64,000 bases of DNA from Legionella drozanskii LLAP-1 (GCF_001467585.1 NZ_LNXY01000027.1:665342-729341); one strand, 5' to 3'. Counted from the first letter of the stretch, positions 7,823 to 17,387 are shown. Notes: generated from the sequence alone by a model not told the origin. Translations and numbers: made by a program.

Positions 7823-8890
7823 ATGTTAATTAGATTAATTGCGAGAGCATTAAAATTTCAAAGGGAAACCGTTCCTGAAATGGAAGATAGGTTTATAGAA
7901 TTAAGTACAGGGCAAAAGCCTCCTGTTCTTTTCTTTGCCTGTTCTGATTCTCGTATTGATCCTCTCCTTATGACTGGCTCAAAACTTGGTGAGTTATTTT
8001 CCTCGCGTAATATCGGTAATCTTATTCCGCCCTATTCCGCTAATGAAAAAAGTGTTGCAGCTATCATTGAGTATGCTCTGAGCAAAACGCCGACAAAAGA
8101 CATTATTGTTTGTGGTCATTCCAATTGTGGTGCAATGGCAGGCTTATTAACACCCGGGATTGAAAACCAATTACCCGCTGTATCGTCATGGATTGGCTAC
8201 TCCCATTCTGTACTTAAAAACATGGAGAAAGCAGGAGAGATTACAGGTGATTTTCCAACAGATGTATTAGAATTGACTAAAAGAAACGCTCTGGCGCAAC
8301 TGGAAAATTTAAAAACTTATCCGCTTGTGGCTGAAAAGTTCGAGCGTGAGGAATTAGATTTGCACGTCTGGTATTTTGACATTAAAACAGGTACCGTCAG
8401 TGTTTATTCAGAACAGCAAAAAGATTTTATTTCGCTAGAAAATGCTTTGCCACTTGCTATTGAGAAGAGAAGAAAACGTATTGTCAGCGAAGTTGCAATG
8501 AGCTATCTGGCCCAATTTACTAACCCTCAAACTGCAAAAGATTACCAATATGTAACAAGAGTTTTATCTTTGCTCGCTACTGATTTAAGATCAATTTGGC
8601 CGCAAATCAAAGCTCAGGTTAGATTAGAACTTTGGAAGGAATTAGCCGATCTCTACACAGACCCACTTGATCCTAAGTTCACCAGCGTGGTTGAACAGGG
8701 TAGCACGATTAGGCTAGAGAATTTAAAGGACTTCCAAAGAAATATAAGCGAATCGCCTGGTTATCACCAATTCTGTAGCAAATTCATCCATCGCAATTTG
8801 TTGTTCAAACCTGCTCTACCCACTCTACCTATGACAATAACTCTACCAAGCACAGTTTATAACGAGTTTTTGAATAATTATCCTAAATAA
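7823..8890 (+). CDS. Beta-class carbonic anhydrase with about 150-residue C-terminal extension
   Basis: Interconverts CO2 and bicarbonate. Numbered from the ATG at 7823, the zinc site is Cys40 (ACSDSR), His99 and Cys102 (GHSNCG), with the Asp42-Arg44 dyad intact. The canonical domain ends near residue 205. A further 150 residues, mostly predicted helix, continue to 355 and match nothing I recognise; ordinary beta enzymes are about 200-220 long. The ATG at 7823 has AGAGAGC upstream and is preferred to the in-frame TTG at 7793. Confidence 0.9.
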   Translation: MLIRLIARALKFQRETVPEMEDRFIELSTGQKPPVLFFACSDSRIDPLLMTGSKLGELFSSRNIGNLIPPYSANEKSVAAIIEYALSKTPTKDIIVCGHSNCGAMAGLLTPGIENQLPAVSSWIGYSHSVLKNMEKAGEITGDFPTDVLELTKRNALAQLENLKTYPLVAEKFEREELDLHVWYFDIKTGTVSVYSEQQKDFISLENALPLAIEKRRKRIVSEVAMSYLAQFTNPQTAKDYQYVTRVLSLLATDLRSIWPQIKAQVRLELWKELADLYTDPLDPKFTSVVEQGSTIRLENLKDFQRNISESPGYHQFCSKFIHRNLLFKPALPTLPMTITLPSTVYNEFLNNYPK

Positions 8891-9014
8891 GATTAGATAC
8901 TACTTGCTGCGGAAGAGTTTTGTAATCGTAGTTAGGGAGAGGAGAAAAATTGGAGGGGAACTCTTAGCTTGTAACGAGGGTTTGTTTAAAATTCCTCGTT
9001 GCAACTAAGTTACT

Positions 9015-10262
9015 CTAAGTTAGAGTTGTACTTCGAGTCTGGGGGGATTCTTCTAATTGTTCAATCTTAATCTTATTGAGTGAATTACCACTATCAATAT
9101 AAGCAAAAGCATGAGAAAAATCACGTAGTTCCATTTTAAAAGTTGAGTGAGAAGTGGTAGACAGGACGAGGCTAACATTTCCTTTGCTATCAACAACTTC
9201 TTTAGCCTGACGACCGCCGGGTAAGAAAAACTGAGTAATCAACCGATCTTCTGCATAAGGATTACGCAAAATCACAAATTTTCGATGGGTGATTTTACTC
9301 TCAGTAAAACCTAGCACTGCATAACTGTGCTGGGCAATCAAGCCTTCAGGCGGCTTCGCTTTGGGCGAAGCAATTATGGGCTGTTGTGCTCTATGCGTTT
9401 CTACTAAAGTGGTATAAAGTGCTAATTCATCTTTACAATAATGGGTTGCTCCAGGTAAAAGTTCATTTTTAAGCAGCCACTGTTTGACCGCTAATATTGC
9501 CTCCACTGGGGCATCCTTAGATTTTTTCTGCTGGCAATCTATAAAATTGAGAACCTCTTCTTCAAAAAGAATGTCTTTCCCTGCAAGTAATTTTTTCCAA
9601 CTTTCTGGATCTTTAGCCACCCAATCCCACCATTCTTTTAATAAGCATTTATCCTCTAAAAAAATGTATTTTATTAGCATAACCTGCGTAGCCAGCTTAT
9701 CGTAGGGTTTTAATAAAAAGATAAATGAATAAATGTCCTCACCCGAACACCCATAAATTTTTTTGTTATATAATTCTTCGAGGGTAGTGCGAGATTGGAC
9801 TGAGGGTGCAATGTAGTTGTCAAAACCACCAAGAAAGGTGCGAAGTGCAGTTCTAGCATCACCCGATTTCAAAGTCTTATCATAATCACCACTCATCAAG
9901 GCCACATAGGCTTTCTCAAAAAATCTCACCCATAAAGCCCCCGAACTTAAAAGCCCCCAATTGGTAGGTAGCGATTTTTCAATCGCTATCCATATTGGCT
10001 TATCATCCTTAAAAAAATGGACATGAATTTTGTCGGATTTTTCAATGAGTAATTGGCGGATATAGTTCTCTCCCCCTGGTAAAGTAAGAATGGCATTGAT
10101 TACTGATAGTAGATAACAATTACCCGTATTCCCGCCTTGTTTTACTTGATCGACAGTTAATCGTGATGGGTAGATAGACTCTATTGTTTTTGCATGGCTA
10201 ATAGAGAAAAAAAATCGCCCTCCTTTGGGATTTGGAGCGTCTAAAATACTATAGGGCATCAT
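9015..10262 (-). CDS. Calpain-like (family C2) cysteine protease; putative effector
   Basis: A 415-residue protein with the calpain protease core. The catalytic Cys49 is in KQGGNTGNCYLLS (calpain: QGxxGDCW), with the oxyanion Gln at 42. A calpain-typical WVRFFEKAYVALMSGDY follows, then LGGF. His312 is in HSYAVLGF and Asn334 in LRNPYAE, completing the triad. There is no signal peptide, and no EF-hand or C2 module. The tail EQLEESPQTRSTTLT is polar with a Glu pair, like Dot/Icm translocation signals. It is monocistronic. Calpain-type enzymes are mainly eukaryotic, so transfer and an effector role are plausible. Confidence 0.8.
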   Translation of the reverse strand: MMPYSILDAPNPKGGRFFFSISHAKTIESIYPSRLTVDQVKQGGNTGNCYLLSVINAILTLPGGENYIRQLLIEKSDKIHVHFFKDDKPIWIAIEKSLPTNWGLLSSGALWVRFFEKAYVALMSGDYDKTLKSGDARTALRTFLGGFDNYIAPSVQSRTTLEELYNKKIYGCSGEDIYSFIFLLKPYDKLATQVMLIKYIFLEDKCLLKEWWDWVAKDPESWKKLLAGKDILFEEEVLNFIDCQQKKSKDAPVEAILAVKQWLLKNELLPGATHYCKDELALYTTLVETHRAQQPIIASPKAKPPEGLIAQHSYAVLGFTESKITHRKFVILRNPYAEDRLITQFFLPGGRQAKEVVDSKGNVSLVLSTTSHSTFKMELRDFSHAFAYIDSGNSLNKIKIEQLEESPQTRSTTLT

Positions 10263-10473
10263 TTAATATTGTTTGATCAATAATGGGTCTAATTTTACTA
10301 AAAACCAACCAACTGGAAAATAGGTGAATAGAAAAATAACCGAGAAAAAAGGTTTTTTTTTGTAAATAACATGGCCATCCTCTTTTAAAAGCACAAATAG
10401 CCCTACTTCGAGCTATAGAACTTGTAGCATTCATATGATGAAAATATGTCTTTTTTGAGAAATAAATATACAT

Positions 10474-10578
10474 TTAATCTATACTAAATAAACCTTGAGG
10501 TGCATTTTTAATGCTATCAGCAATTAATTTTTCAACATGCGCTTGGAGGTTATGGACAATTTGAATAAGGACATCTTG
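10474..10578 (-). pseudogene. Possible decayed ORF end in the 400-bp gap before the diguanylate cyclase gene
   Basis: The minus strand reads 34 protein-like codons (including VHNLQAHVEKLIADS and a final FSID) to a TAA. It is preceded in frame by a stop and, before that, by another plausible coding stretch. It may be a small gene remnant. The remainder of 10263-10662 is AT-rich with no gene I can support. Confidence 0.22.
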
Positions 10579-10662
10579 TTATAAACATTTTTTACGAGGT
10601 ATGCCAACTGAATTTATGGATATGGCAAGTAGAAATGAATTAGAAATACACAGGAAAAACGA

Positions 10663-11826
10663 ATGTACTTATTCAAACACATAGTGGAATGGTTTGGTAA
10701 CAATAGCACTCCGCATATCGGTTATAGTCGTCAATACCGATTAATTAATGCAGTCAGTGTTGAGCTTATAATCCTTGGTCTTTTCCTAATTTACATTCAT
10801 AGCACCTGGCATCTTTGGCGCTTAGTTTATCTTATCAGCGCAGCTTGTATTCTCGCTGCGATCAATCTTGTTATTCTTAAAAAAACTAAAAATACTATCT
10901 TCTGTGGTCATGTGTTGACTCTTCTTGTTTTAATCTCTACAACCTTGGCAAACTGCTGGATGGGAGGCATAGCTACTTCTTACTTTGGATGGTTTTATGT
11001 CATCCCTATCCTTGCTGCAGCTGTAATAGGCTGGTCTGGTTTATTAATCTATGCCTCCATTGCCCTATTCATGGTCGTTTTTTTCGCAACAACAACAGTC
11101 ATACCTGTCTACGAATTATCTGCCTCAGACTTTTTATTAATGGGATTTATAAATCGATTCTTTTCGTTATTTGTCATCACAACCACTTTATATACTGTTC
11201 TTCGGGAAAACATGCAGTACGAAAAAATGCTTCACGAACACAATTATTTATTGCAGGCAGATAAAGATAAATTTCATTATCTTGCCCGCTATGACACTCT
11301 AACTAATTTACCCAACCGCTCTTATTTCAACGCTTATTTACAGAATGTTCTTGAATCAGCCAAAGCGAAAGGACATTGCGTTACCGTCTTTTTTATGGAT
11401 TTTGATGGCTTAAAAGCAGTGAATGATCATTATGGACATGAAGCCGGCGATGCTTTACTGGCTGAAGGAGGTAAGCGTATGCAAGCTTGTCTCAGAGAAA
11501 ATGACTTTCTCGCCAGACTAGGAGGCGATGAGTTCACCGCCGTCGTCAATCACCTTGAAAAAGACAAAATACCCAAGTCTATTGCAGGGCGTATTATCGA
11601 GGAATTTAATAGACCTTTTGTGATTAACGGTACAGAAGTTAATTGCAAGGTCAGTATTGGCTTAGCGACTTATCCCCATGACACTCGAAATGCTGATGCG
11701 CTGATTGCCAAGGCCGATCAAGCAATGTATACCGCTAAACACCTTGGAGGTAATACCTATCATAAGAATAAACGAACAAAAAAAATGTTTTATAACGAAT
11801 ATTCCATGCCGCGTTCAAAAAACTAA
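10663..11826 (+). CDS. Membrane-bound diguanylate cyclase (GGDEF)
   Basis: Makes cyclic di-GMP from two GTP. The 387 residues contain about six hydrophobic segments (roughly 25-185), a short helical linker and a GGDEF domain (about 210-370) beginning YDTLTNLPNRSYF. The active-site motif GGDEF (287-291) is intact, and an RxxD I-site (RENDF, 277-280) lies five residues before it, so product inhibition is expected. No EAL domain. A perfect hairpin follows 10 bp after the stop. Confidence 0.92.
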   Translation: MYLFKHIVEWFGNNSTPHIGYSRQYRLINAVSVELIILGLFLIYIHSTWHLWRLVYLISAACILAAINLVILKKTKNTIFCGHVLTLLVLISTTLANCWMGGIATSYFGWFYVIPILAAAVIGWSGLLIYASIALFMVVFFATTTVIPVYELSASDFLLMGFINRFFSLFVITTTLYTVLRENMQYEKMLHEHNYLLQADKDKFHYLARYDTLTNLPNRSYFNAYLQNVLESAKAKGHCVTVFFMDFDGLKAVNDHYGHEAGDALLAEGGKRMQACLRENDFLARLGGDEFTAVVNHLEKDKIPKSIAGRIIEEFNRPFVINGTEVNCKVSIGLATYPHDTRNADALIAKADQAMYTAKHLGGNTYHKNKRTKKMFYNEYSMPRSKN

Positions 11827-11835
11827 CCTTAACCT

Positions 11836-11860
11836 ACTTCTCCTCAATATGAGGAGAAGT
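11836..11860 (+). terminator. Hairpin between the diguanylate cyclase gene and ispB
   Basis: Perfect 10-bp stem ACTTCTCCTC/GAGGAGAAGT with a 5-nt AATAT loop. It lacks a T-tract, so termination may be weak or factor-assisted. Confidence 0.4.
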
Positions 11861-11963
11861 CTACCGGAGTCCTCTGATATTTTCTCATTTGCCCTAGTTT
11901 ACGAACTTGACATTAATCGAGCCCCCCCTTAGCATTCATAGATTCCCTGAATGAGGATTAACA

Positions 11964-12932
11964 ATGACGGTAGACCGTTTAAAAACGCTAGTGAGTGATG
12001 ATTTCGATGCGGTTAATGCTCTCATTATTAACAAAATTCAATCGCAAATTGGTTTAATTGATGATTTAGCCCATCATATTGTACAAAGTGGTGGTAAGCG
12101 CCTACGTCCTTTACTAGTGCTTCTAGCGAGCCATGCATGCCATTATAAGGGTAAAGATCACATCACACTGGCTGCGATGATTGAGTTTTTTCATACGGCA
12201 ACCTTATTACATGATGATGTCGTCGATGAATCCACCTTAAGACGCGGACGCGAAACTGCCAATGAGATTTGGGGTTCCAAGGCGAGCATTCTTGTCGGTG
12301 ATTATCTTTTTACACAATCCGTGCAACTTATGGTAAGTGTTAATCATTCACAAATTCTTCGCTTATTAGCAGATACCTCACATCAAATTAGTTGCGGGGA
12401 AGTAAAACAGCTTGTCAATCGCCATAACTTCTCGTTGTCAATCGAAGATTATTTTGATGTTATTCGCTCCAAAACTGCCCTGTTATTTGCTACTTCAGCC
12501 TCAATCGGAGCTTTATTAGCACATGCAGGTGAAACAGTAGAACAAAGCTTATATGCCTACGGTCTTCATTTGGGTAATGCCTTCCAGCTGATTGATGATG
12601 CTCTAGACTATTGCTCAGATGCAAAAACAATTGGCAAAAACATTGGCGACGATTTAGCTGATGGTAAAGCTACTCTACCCTTGCTGCACGCCCTGCAACA
12701 CGGTACATCAGCGCAGCAACAATTGATAAGAGACAGTCTTCGCGAAGGAAGTTTGCAGCATTTGACAGAAATCCTTGAAGCGATTGAGGCCACTAAAGCA
12801 ATAGAATTCACGAGAAACTACGCCGCACAAGAGGTAGATCGCGCATTATCTGCCTTAGAAATTCTACCCAATACAGTCTATAAAGACGCATTAATAGAAC
12901 TTGCCCATTTTTCTCTGAAACGGGATCACTAA
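11964..12932 (+). CDS. ispB: Octaprenyl (polyprenyl) diphosphate synthase
   Basis: Trans-prenyltransferase that builds the side chain of ubiquinone. The 322 residues carry GGKRLRP (43-49), the first Asp-rich motif HDDVVDE with DDxxD at 84-88, and a second FQLIDDALDY motif near 210. Together these identify a long-chain polyprenyl synthase. Chain length (C40) is assumed from gammaproteobacterial relatives. The tRNA-Pro gene follows 44 bp downstream. Confidence 0.93.
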   Translation: MTVDRLKTLVSDDFDAVNALIINKIQSQIGLIDDLAHHIVQSGGKRLRPLLVLLASHACHYKGKDHITLAAMIEFFHTATLLHDDVVDESTLRRGRETANEIWGSKASILVGDYLFTQSVQLMVSVNHSQILRLLADTSHQISCGEVKQLVNRHNFSLSIEDYFDVIRSKTALLFATSASIGALLAHAGETVEQSLYAYGLHLGNAFQLIDDALDYCSDAKTIGKNIGDDLADGKATLPLLHALQHGTSAQQQLIRDSLREGSLQHLTEILEAIEATKAIEFTRNYAAQEVDRALSALEILPNTVYKDALIELAHFSLKRDH

Positions 12933-12976
12933 TTAGAGTAGGTTGTTCCCTCCGGCAAGCCGAAGGATAAATTAAT

Positions 12977-13053
12977 CGGAGTGTAGCTCAGCCTGGTAGA
13001 GCACTGTCTTCGGGAGGCAGGGGTCGCAGGTTCAATTCCTGTCACTCCGACCA
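12977..13053 (+). tRNA. tRNA-Pro (anticodon CGG)
   Basis: A 77-nt cloverleaf: acceptor CGGAGTG/CACTCCG, D-arm GCTC...GAGC, anticodon stem CTGTC/GGCAG with loop TTCGGGA (anticodon CGG, decodes CCG), T-arm GCAGG-TTCAATT-CCTGT, discriminator A and encoded CCA. It resembles E. coli tRNA-Pro(CGG). Two lineage-specific-looking genes follow it. Confidence 0.97.
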
Positions 13054-13191
13054 TTGAGCAAACTTTGAGTCATTAGCTTAGGTTCAAACTAATTCAAGAT
13101 GATTACTCACAGCAAATGATAGAGAATTATTTGATGGTTATGAATTGTTCAATTATAATCCCCTACAATCCAATACCCTAAGTTCATTCCA

Positions 13192-13863
13192 ATGCAAATA
13201 GCAGAAATACGTCAGCAAATTGAAATAAGCCCAGACGAAAAAGATTCTAAGATTAAAGAAGCCGTCTTTGCTGATCTGTCAGATGTAATTAAGAGTTATC
13301 AAGATCTTATTGATTTAATAGACCTATATCCAACTGAAAAAGATTATCGCATCAAAGATTTTATTTTTGCTAACCTGGTGAAATTTCTGAGATATGAGCA
13401 GGATGTTGATGCGCTAATTGCGTTGTACCCTGAGCAACAGAATTATCTCATTAAAGAGTTCACGCTTCAAAATACCCAAAGGGTACTTCAAGCTGCATCT
13501 GCTCTTCAAAGTCATACCGAAAGAGTACTTACAGCTGGAACTACTCTTGAAAATGCATTAGAACAAATTGATAGAAATATATATGCTCCAACTCAATCAG
13601 TAGAGATAAATTACCCTCCAACCACCCACACCAATATTAGCATGCAGATTTTAGGTGGATTCATTGCTGCCCTTGGTGTTGCTGCAGTAGCTATCGCCTT
13701 TACAGCATTAAATGCAGCTACTTTAGGGATTCCAGGATTGGTAGTGGCAGGTTTGGGAGCAGCCGCTATTTTAGGCGGAGTTGGATTATTTGCTTTTGGT
13801 AGCAAAAAACAAGAAGCACCTGTTGACGAATTGCTTTCAAACGATTTTTTTAATTATAAATAA
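13192..13863 (+). CDS. Repeat-containing membrane-hairpin protein, unknown; possible effector
   Basis: No recognised family. Residues about 12-110 contain three tandem copies of a roughly 33-residue unit (pattern YPxEKDYxIKxFxFAxLxxxL...DLIxL), probably helical hairpins. Residues about 147-205 are two Gly/Ala-rich hydrophobic segments separated by a short turn, followed by a polar 20-residue tail. There is no signal peptide. Soluble repeats plus a C-terminal hairpin is a common layout in Legionella effectors that sit on host membranes. The ATG lacks a strong ribosome-binding site. Location is just downstream of a tRNA gene. Confidence 0.6.
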   Translation: MQIAEIRQQIEISPDEKDSKIKEAVFADLSDVIKSYQDLIDLIDLYPTEKDYRIKDFIFANLVKFLRYEQDVDALIALYPEQQNYLIKEFTLQNTQRVLQAASALQSHTERVLTAGTTLENALEQIDRNIYAPTQSVEINYPPTTHTNISMQILGGFIAALGVAAVAIAFTALNAATLGIPGLVVAGLGAAAILGGVGLFAFGSKKQEAPVDELLSNDFFNYK

Positions 13864-14079
13864 ACTCTGTTCTACATCTACTAATTAGCCTTGAGACGTC
13901 TCCATCAAGGCTACACTTACTAAAATGCAAAAAGCATCTATCTTAGGTACAGCCCTTAGGGCAGTTGCTCTTGTCCAATCCAATATTCATTATTTTAGGT
14001 TAGAGAAAAAGCAAAGAACCATAACCTCCGGCCCTAACCATTGATGCGTGAATTTATATCTATCAGATCATATTGTGAA

Positions 14080-14099
14080 CTTAATATTCATTTAATGTT
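14080..14099 (+). promoter_or_regulatory. PmrA-box-like tandem site
   Basis: CTTAATATT, two bases, TTTAATGTT. The Legionella PmrA element, as I remember it, is a tandem cTTAATatT with a 2-bp gap; the first half here is perfect and the second has two mismatches. A TACAAT -10-like hexamer follows at 14107-14112, and the next gene starts at 14151. PmrA controls many Dot/Icm effector genes. Confidence 0.5.
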
Positions 14100-14150
14100 G
14101 TGATTGTACAATATGTTCAATTCACCAAAAATTGAACATTAGAGGCAAAA

Positions 14151-15056
14151 ATGAAACTCCAAAATATACAAGCTTTATTAAGCAATAGCCGTAACCCAAC
14201 TTTAACAAAACTTGATCCAGCCTATAGAAAAGAGAAAAAAACTGAAAAATTAATTTCAACATTTTGGGCTGACTTATCTCAAGCACATTTAAAATCGGAT
14301 TCATTTTTTCAAACATTCGACACAGGGCATTTTCGCCGTCGATATTTCAACGAAAATGAACAATATCGACACACTTTATCCATGAATGGAAAAGGAAAAT
14401 TCATTAATAAAAAGGGAAGCCTAGTAAATGGCACCTATCTTTACGTAGTAGGAAAAAATTCAGAGCTAATAGCTGTCCCGAATCAAAAAAACTTACATCA
14501 CTCCTTTGCAGCTAATGGTAAAAAAACGAAAGGAGCTGGCTTCATGGTTTTTGAGGATGGGGTTTTAAAAGTTATTGATAACAATAGCGGGCACTATAAA
14601 CCAACTGTTGAACAAATGATGGAGTTGTTGTCAGCTATTTGCCAGACTGTTCCTAACGAGGTGACTTTTGTTGATTACAGTCATGTGAAAGATGGAATGA
14701 TTTACAAATGCCAGGTAAAGGATTTGATTTATATTATTGAAAAAGGTGGAACCTTGGAGGATGTTGCGGAGATGGCAGTTAAAGAAGCTTATAGTGAGCA
14801 AAAGCGGCCTAACAATAAATTCATAAAAACTCGTTTTCAATCTGTAAAAGATACTGAAAGAAATTTAAGACAAAGTTTAGCTTATCGCTTGGAAAGCGAT
14901 GGAGAAGCTGATGAAAGTGGTTATACCTATGATATAGCAGACGCTGATGACTTTAATATTTCAGAAGTTGGCAATGCATCGGATACAAGTTTACCTCCAA
15001 ACATTGGCGGGGATTCGGATGACGAAGAAAACTCGATGCAAGCGCGGATGCGTTAA
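14151..15056 (+). CDS. GHYKP-motif protein with acidic C-terminus; putative effector
   Basis: A 301-residue soluble protein. The central part (about 85-150) contains YLYVVGKNSELI, NLHHSFAANGK, FEDGVLKVIDNNSGHYKPT. This HHS...GxL..I...SGHYxPT pattern resembles a module that I recall from plant IQM calmodulin-binding proteins and some bacterial toxins or effectors; this is a weak recollection. The last 50 residues are strongly acidic (many Asp/Glu), then end QARMR. A PmrA-like box lies 50 bp upstream and the ATG follows GAGGCAAAA. Function unknown. An effector role is inferred. Confidence 0.6.
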   Translation: MKLQNIQALLSNSRNPTLTKLDPAYRKEKKTEKLISTFWADLSQAHLKSDSFFQTFDTGHFRRRYFNENEQYRHTLSMNGKGKFINKKGSLVNGTYLYVVGKNSELIAVPNQKNLHHSFAANGKKTKGAGFMVFEDGVLKVIDNNSGHYKPTVEQMMELLSAICQTVPNEVTFVDYSHVKDGMIYKCQVKDLIYIIEKGGTLEDVAEMAVKEAYSEQKRPNNKFIKTRFQSVKDTERNLRQSLAYRLESDGEADESGYTYDIADADDFNISEVGNASDTSLPPNIGGDSDDEENSMQARMR

Positions 15057-15333
15057 CACTATGAGGGCTTGATTCCTTTTTATTGCTCAGGCCCGTTTCT
15101 AATTATTCTTCAGTTGAGTGGCAAACTAATTGAGTTTCGTCAAATTTTTTCAGAACTATACATACTTTATTAATACCCACTCCCCGCAGCCCTCACTGCC
15201 ATAAGTTGCGTCATCGTAAGTGAAGGCCCCCATTTTCGCATCCTCTCAAAACTCATCATAGTGCGATAAACAGGTACCATCGGGAGTTAGCTGGAGCTAG
15301 ACCGCCAACCCCAGGTGCAACAGCGCAAAATAA

Positions 15334-16614
15334 TTAAGAGGCTTGAATTAACTTAAGTCCTTGTAAATAAGGCTGTAATGCCTGAGGAATATGGATATTT
15401 CCTTCTTTATCTTGATAATTTTCTAAAATCGCAACTAAAGTTCGGCCGACAGCAAGTCCAGAACCATTGAGAGTATGGACTAACTCTGTTTCCTTTGTTT
15501 CTGGGTGTCTATAGCGCGCTTTCATTCGTCGAGCTTGATAAGCTTCCGCATTTGAGCAAGAAGAAATTTCTCTATATCTATTTTGACTCGGTAACCAAAC
15601 TTCTAGATCGTAAGTTTTTGCTGCACTAGCACCCATATCTCCAGAGCATAAAGTGACTACACGGTAAGCTAAATTTAAACGCTGCAAAATAACTTCTGCA
15701 TGTTGTACTATACGTTCAAGCGCTTCATAAGATGTTTCTGGAGTAGTTACCCAAACAAGTTCAACTTTTTCAAATTGATGCTGTCTAATCATTCCCTTAG
15801 TATCTTTACCGTAGGAACCTGCCTCAGAACGAAAACAGGGTGAGTGGCAAACATGGCGAATAGGTAACGACTCTATGGGTAAAATGGTATCGCGCACGGT
15901 ATTGGTCACTGAAATTTCGGAGGTTGAAATCAGATAATAATCTTGTTCACCTCTGAGTTTAAATAAATCATCTTCAAATTTTGGCAACTGCCCTGTACCT
16001 AATAAACTATCAGCGTTAACAATGTAAGGTACGTAGATTTCTTGGTAATTATGTTCCTGAGTATGAATATCCAACATAAATTGAATCAAAGCGCGATGAA
16101 GTCGAGCAATCTGCCCTTTCATAACGACAAAACGGGAACCAGTGATTTTTGCGGCCAAACCAAAATCCATTTCACCAAGCGCCTCACCTAATTCATCATG
16201 AGATTTCACTGGAAAATCAAAACTGGGTATAGTGCCCCAACGTCTAAGCTCTACATTATCATTCTCATTATTACCCATGGGCACCGATTCATGAGGTAAA
16301 TTCGGCAAACTTAATGTTATTATCTCTAATTGCTGTAAAACTTCTTCAAGCTCTACTTTTTTAGCATCTAATTCTTGCCCAAGACGATTGACTTCATCAC
16401 GCATAGGCTCAATATCTTCACCACGCGCTTTCGCTTGGCCAATCGCTTTAGAACGCTGATTGCGTTCGTTTTGCAGGGCTTGAGTAGCCACTTGCAATGC
16501 CTTCCTTTTGTCTTCGAGCAAGATAAATGCATCAATATCAAAAACAAAGCCACGTCGTTTTAGTTGTTCAGCCACATATTGTGGATTATCGCGCAATAAT
16601 TGAGCATCTAACAT
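15334..16614 (-). CDS. serS: Serine--tRNA ligase
   Basis: Class II synthetase charging tRNA-Ser. The 426 residues comprise an N-terminal coiled-coil arm (about 30-105) and the catalytic core, with motif 2 [14 protein letters not shown] (about 257-270) and motif 3 [20 protein letters not shown] near 385-404. Length is normal. It ends the minus-strand envelope cluster, 2 bp beyond lpxA, where lpxB sits in many other species. Confidence 0.97.
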   Translation of the reverse strand: MLDAQLLRDNPQYVAEQLKRRGFVFDIDAFILLEDKRKALQVATQALQNERNQRSKAIGQAKARGEDIEPMRDEVNRLGQELDAKKVELEEVLQQLEIITLSLPNLPHESVPMGNNENDNVELRRWGTIPSFDFPVKSHDELGEALGEMDFGLAAKITGSRFVVMKGQIARLHRALIQFMLDIHTQEHNYQEIYVPYIVNADSLLGTGQLPKFEDDLFKLRGEQDYYLISTSEISVTNTVRDTILPIESLPIRHVCHSPCFRSEAGSYGKDTKGMIRQHQFEKVELVWVTTPETSYEALERIVQHAEVILQRLNLAYRVVTLCSGDMGASAAKTYDLEVWLPSQNRYREISSCSNAEAYQARRMKARYRHPETKETELVHTLNGSGLAVGRTLVAILENYQDKEGNIHIPQALQPYLQGLKLIQAS

Positions 16615-16616
16615 AA

Positions 16617-17387
16617 TTACCTCACAATACCTCGAGTTGATTCATTCAATGCATCAATCATGAGTATTACTTCAGGACAATCATTTTGCATGAGCTCCAA
16701 TTCCGCTACAGCTTGTTGAACGGTCAATCCTTTGCGGAAAATGATTTTATAAGCACGTCGCAACTGTTCAACAGCTGACACTGAAAATCCTCTGCGGCGT
16801 AAGCCTACTGTATTTAAACCACAAGCTGAAGTGGTATGTCCTGCAATCATGACATAGGGCAATACATCTTTGTTGATATAAGTTGCCCGTGCAATAAAAG
16901 CATAAGCGCCCACATGACAAAATTGATGTATAGCAGCATAGGCACCAATAATTGCAAAGTCATGAACAATGACATGCCCAGAAAGTGCTGAATAATTTAT
17001 CATAGTGACATTATTACCAACCACACAATCATGACCAATATGAGCATAGGCCATTAAGTAATTTTGATTACCAATGCGAGTAATGCCACCGCCCTTCACT
17101 GTACCGCGGCTAATCATGCAATACTCACGAATAATATTATTGTCCCCAATTTCTAAACGAGTTGGCTCACCTTTATAAGTGATATCTTGCGGCTCATCAC
17201 CAACTGAGGCAAATTGGAAAATCTTATTATTTTTCCCAATCACAGTTGGACCTTGAATTACCACATGGGGGCCAATCCAAGTACCTTCACCAATTTCAAC
17301 TCCGGCACCAATTACAGAGCCTGGACCTATTGATACCCCTGCTGCCAATTTGGCGGTGGGATGGATCATCGCACGTTCATCTATCAC
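16617..17387 (-). CDS. lpxA: Acyl-ACP--UDP-N-acetylglucosamine O-acyltransferase
   Basis: First step of lipid A synthesis, cytosolic: O-acylates UDP-GlcNAc. The 256 residues form hexapeptide left-handed beta-helix repeats (about 1-190) and a helical tail with GLRRRGFS. The catalytic-His region reads [10 protein letters not shown]. Its 5' end overlaps the fabZ 3' end by 11 bp, so the two are translationally coupled. No lpxB follows. A second lpxA copy elsewhere is known from L. pneumophila but cannot be checked here. Confidence 0.96.
   Translation of the reverse strand: MIDERAMIHPTAKLAAGVSIGPGSVIGAGVEIGEGTWIGPHVVIQGPTVIGKNNKIFQFASVGDEPQDITYKGEPTRLEIGDNNIIREYCMISRGTVKGGGITRIGNQNYLMAYAHIGHDCVVGNNVTMINYSALSGHVIVHDFAIIGAYAAIHQFCHVGAYAFIARATYINKDVLPYVMIAGHTTSACGLNTVGLRRRGFSVSAVEQLRRAYKIIFRKGLTVQQAVAELELMQNDCPEVILMIDALNESTRGIVR

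Noticed and set aside
10249-10473. 74-codon minus-strand frame upstream of the calpain-like gene
   Set aside because: No ribosome-binding site, odd composition, and overlap with the calpain-like gene start; not protein-like.
12977-13863. tRNA-Pro as the attachment site of an integrated island
   Set aside because: No integrase gene and no second copy of the tRNA 3' end were found nearby; a lineage-specific gene after a tRNA is not enough.
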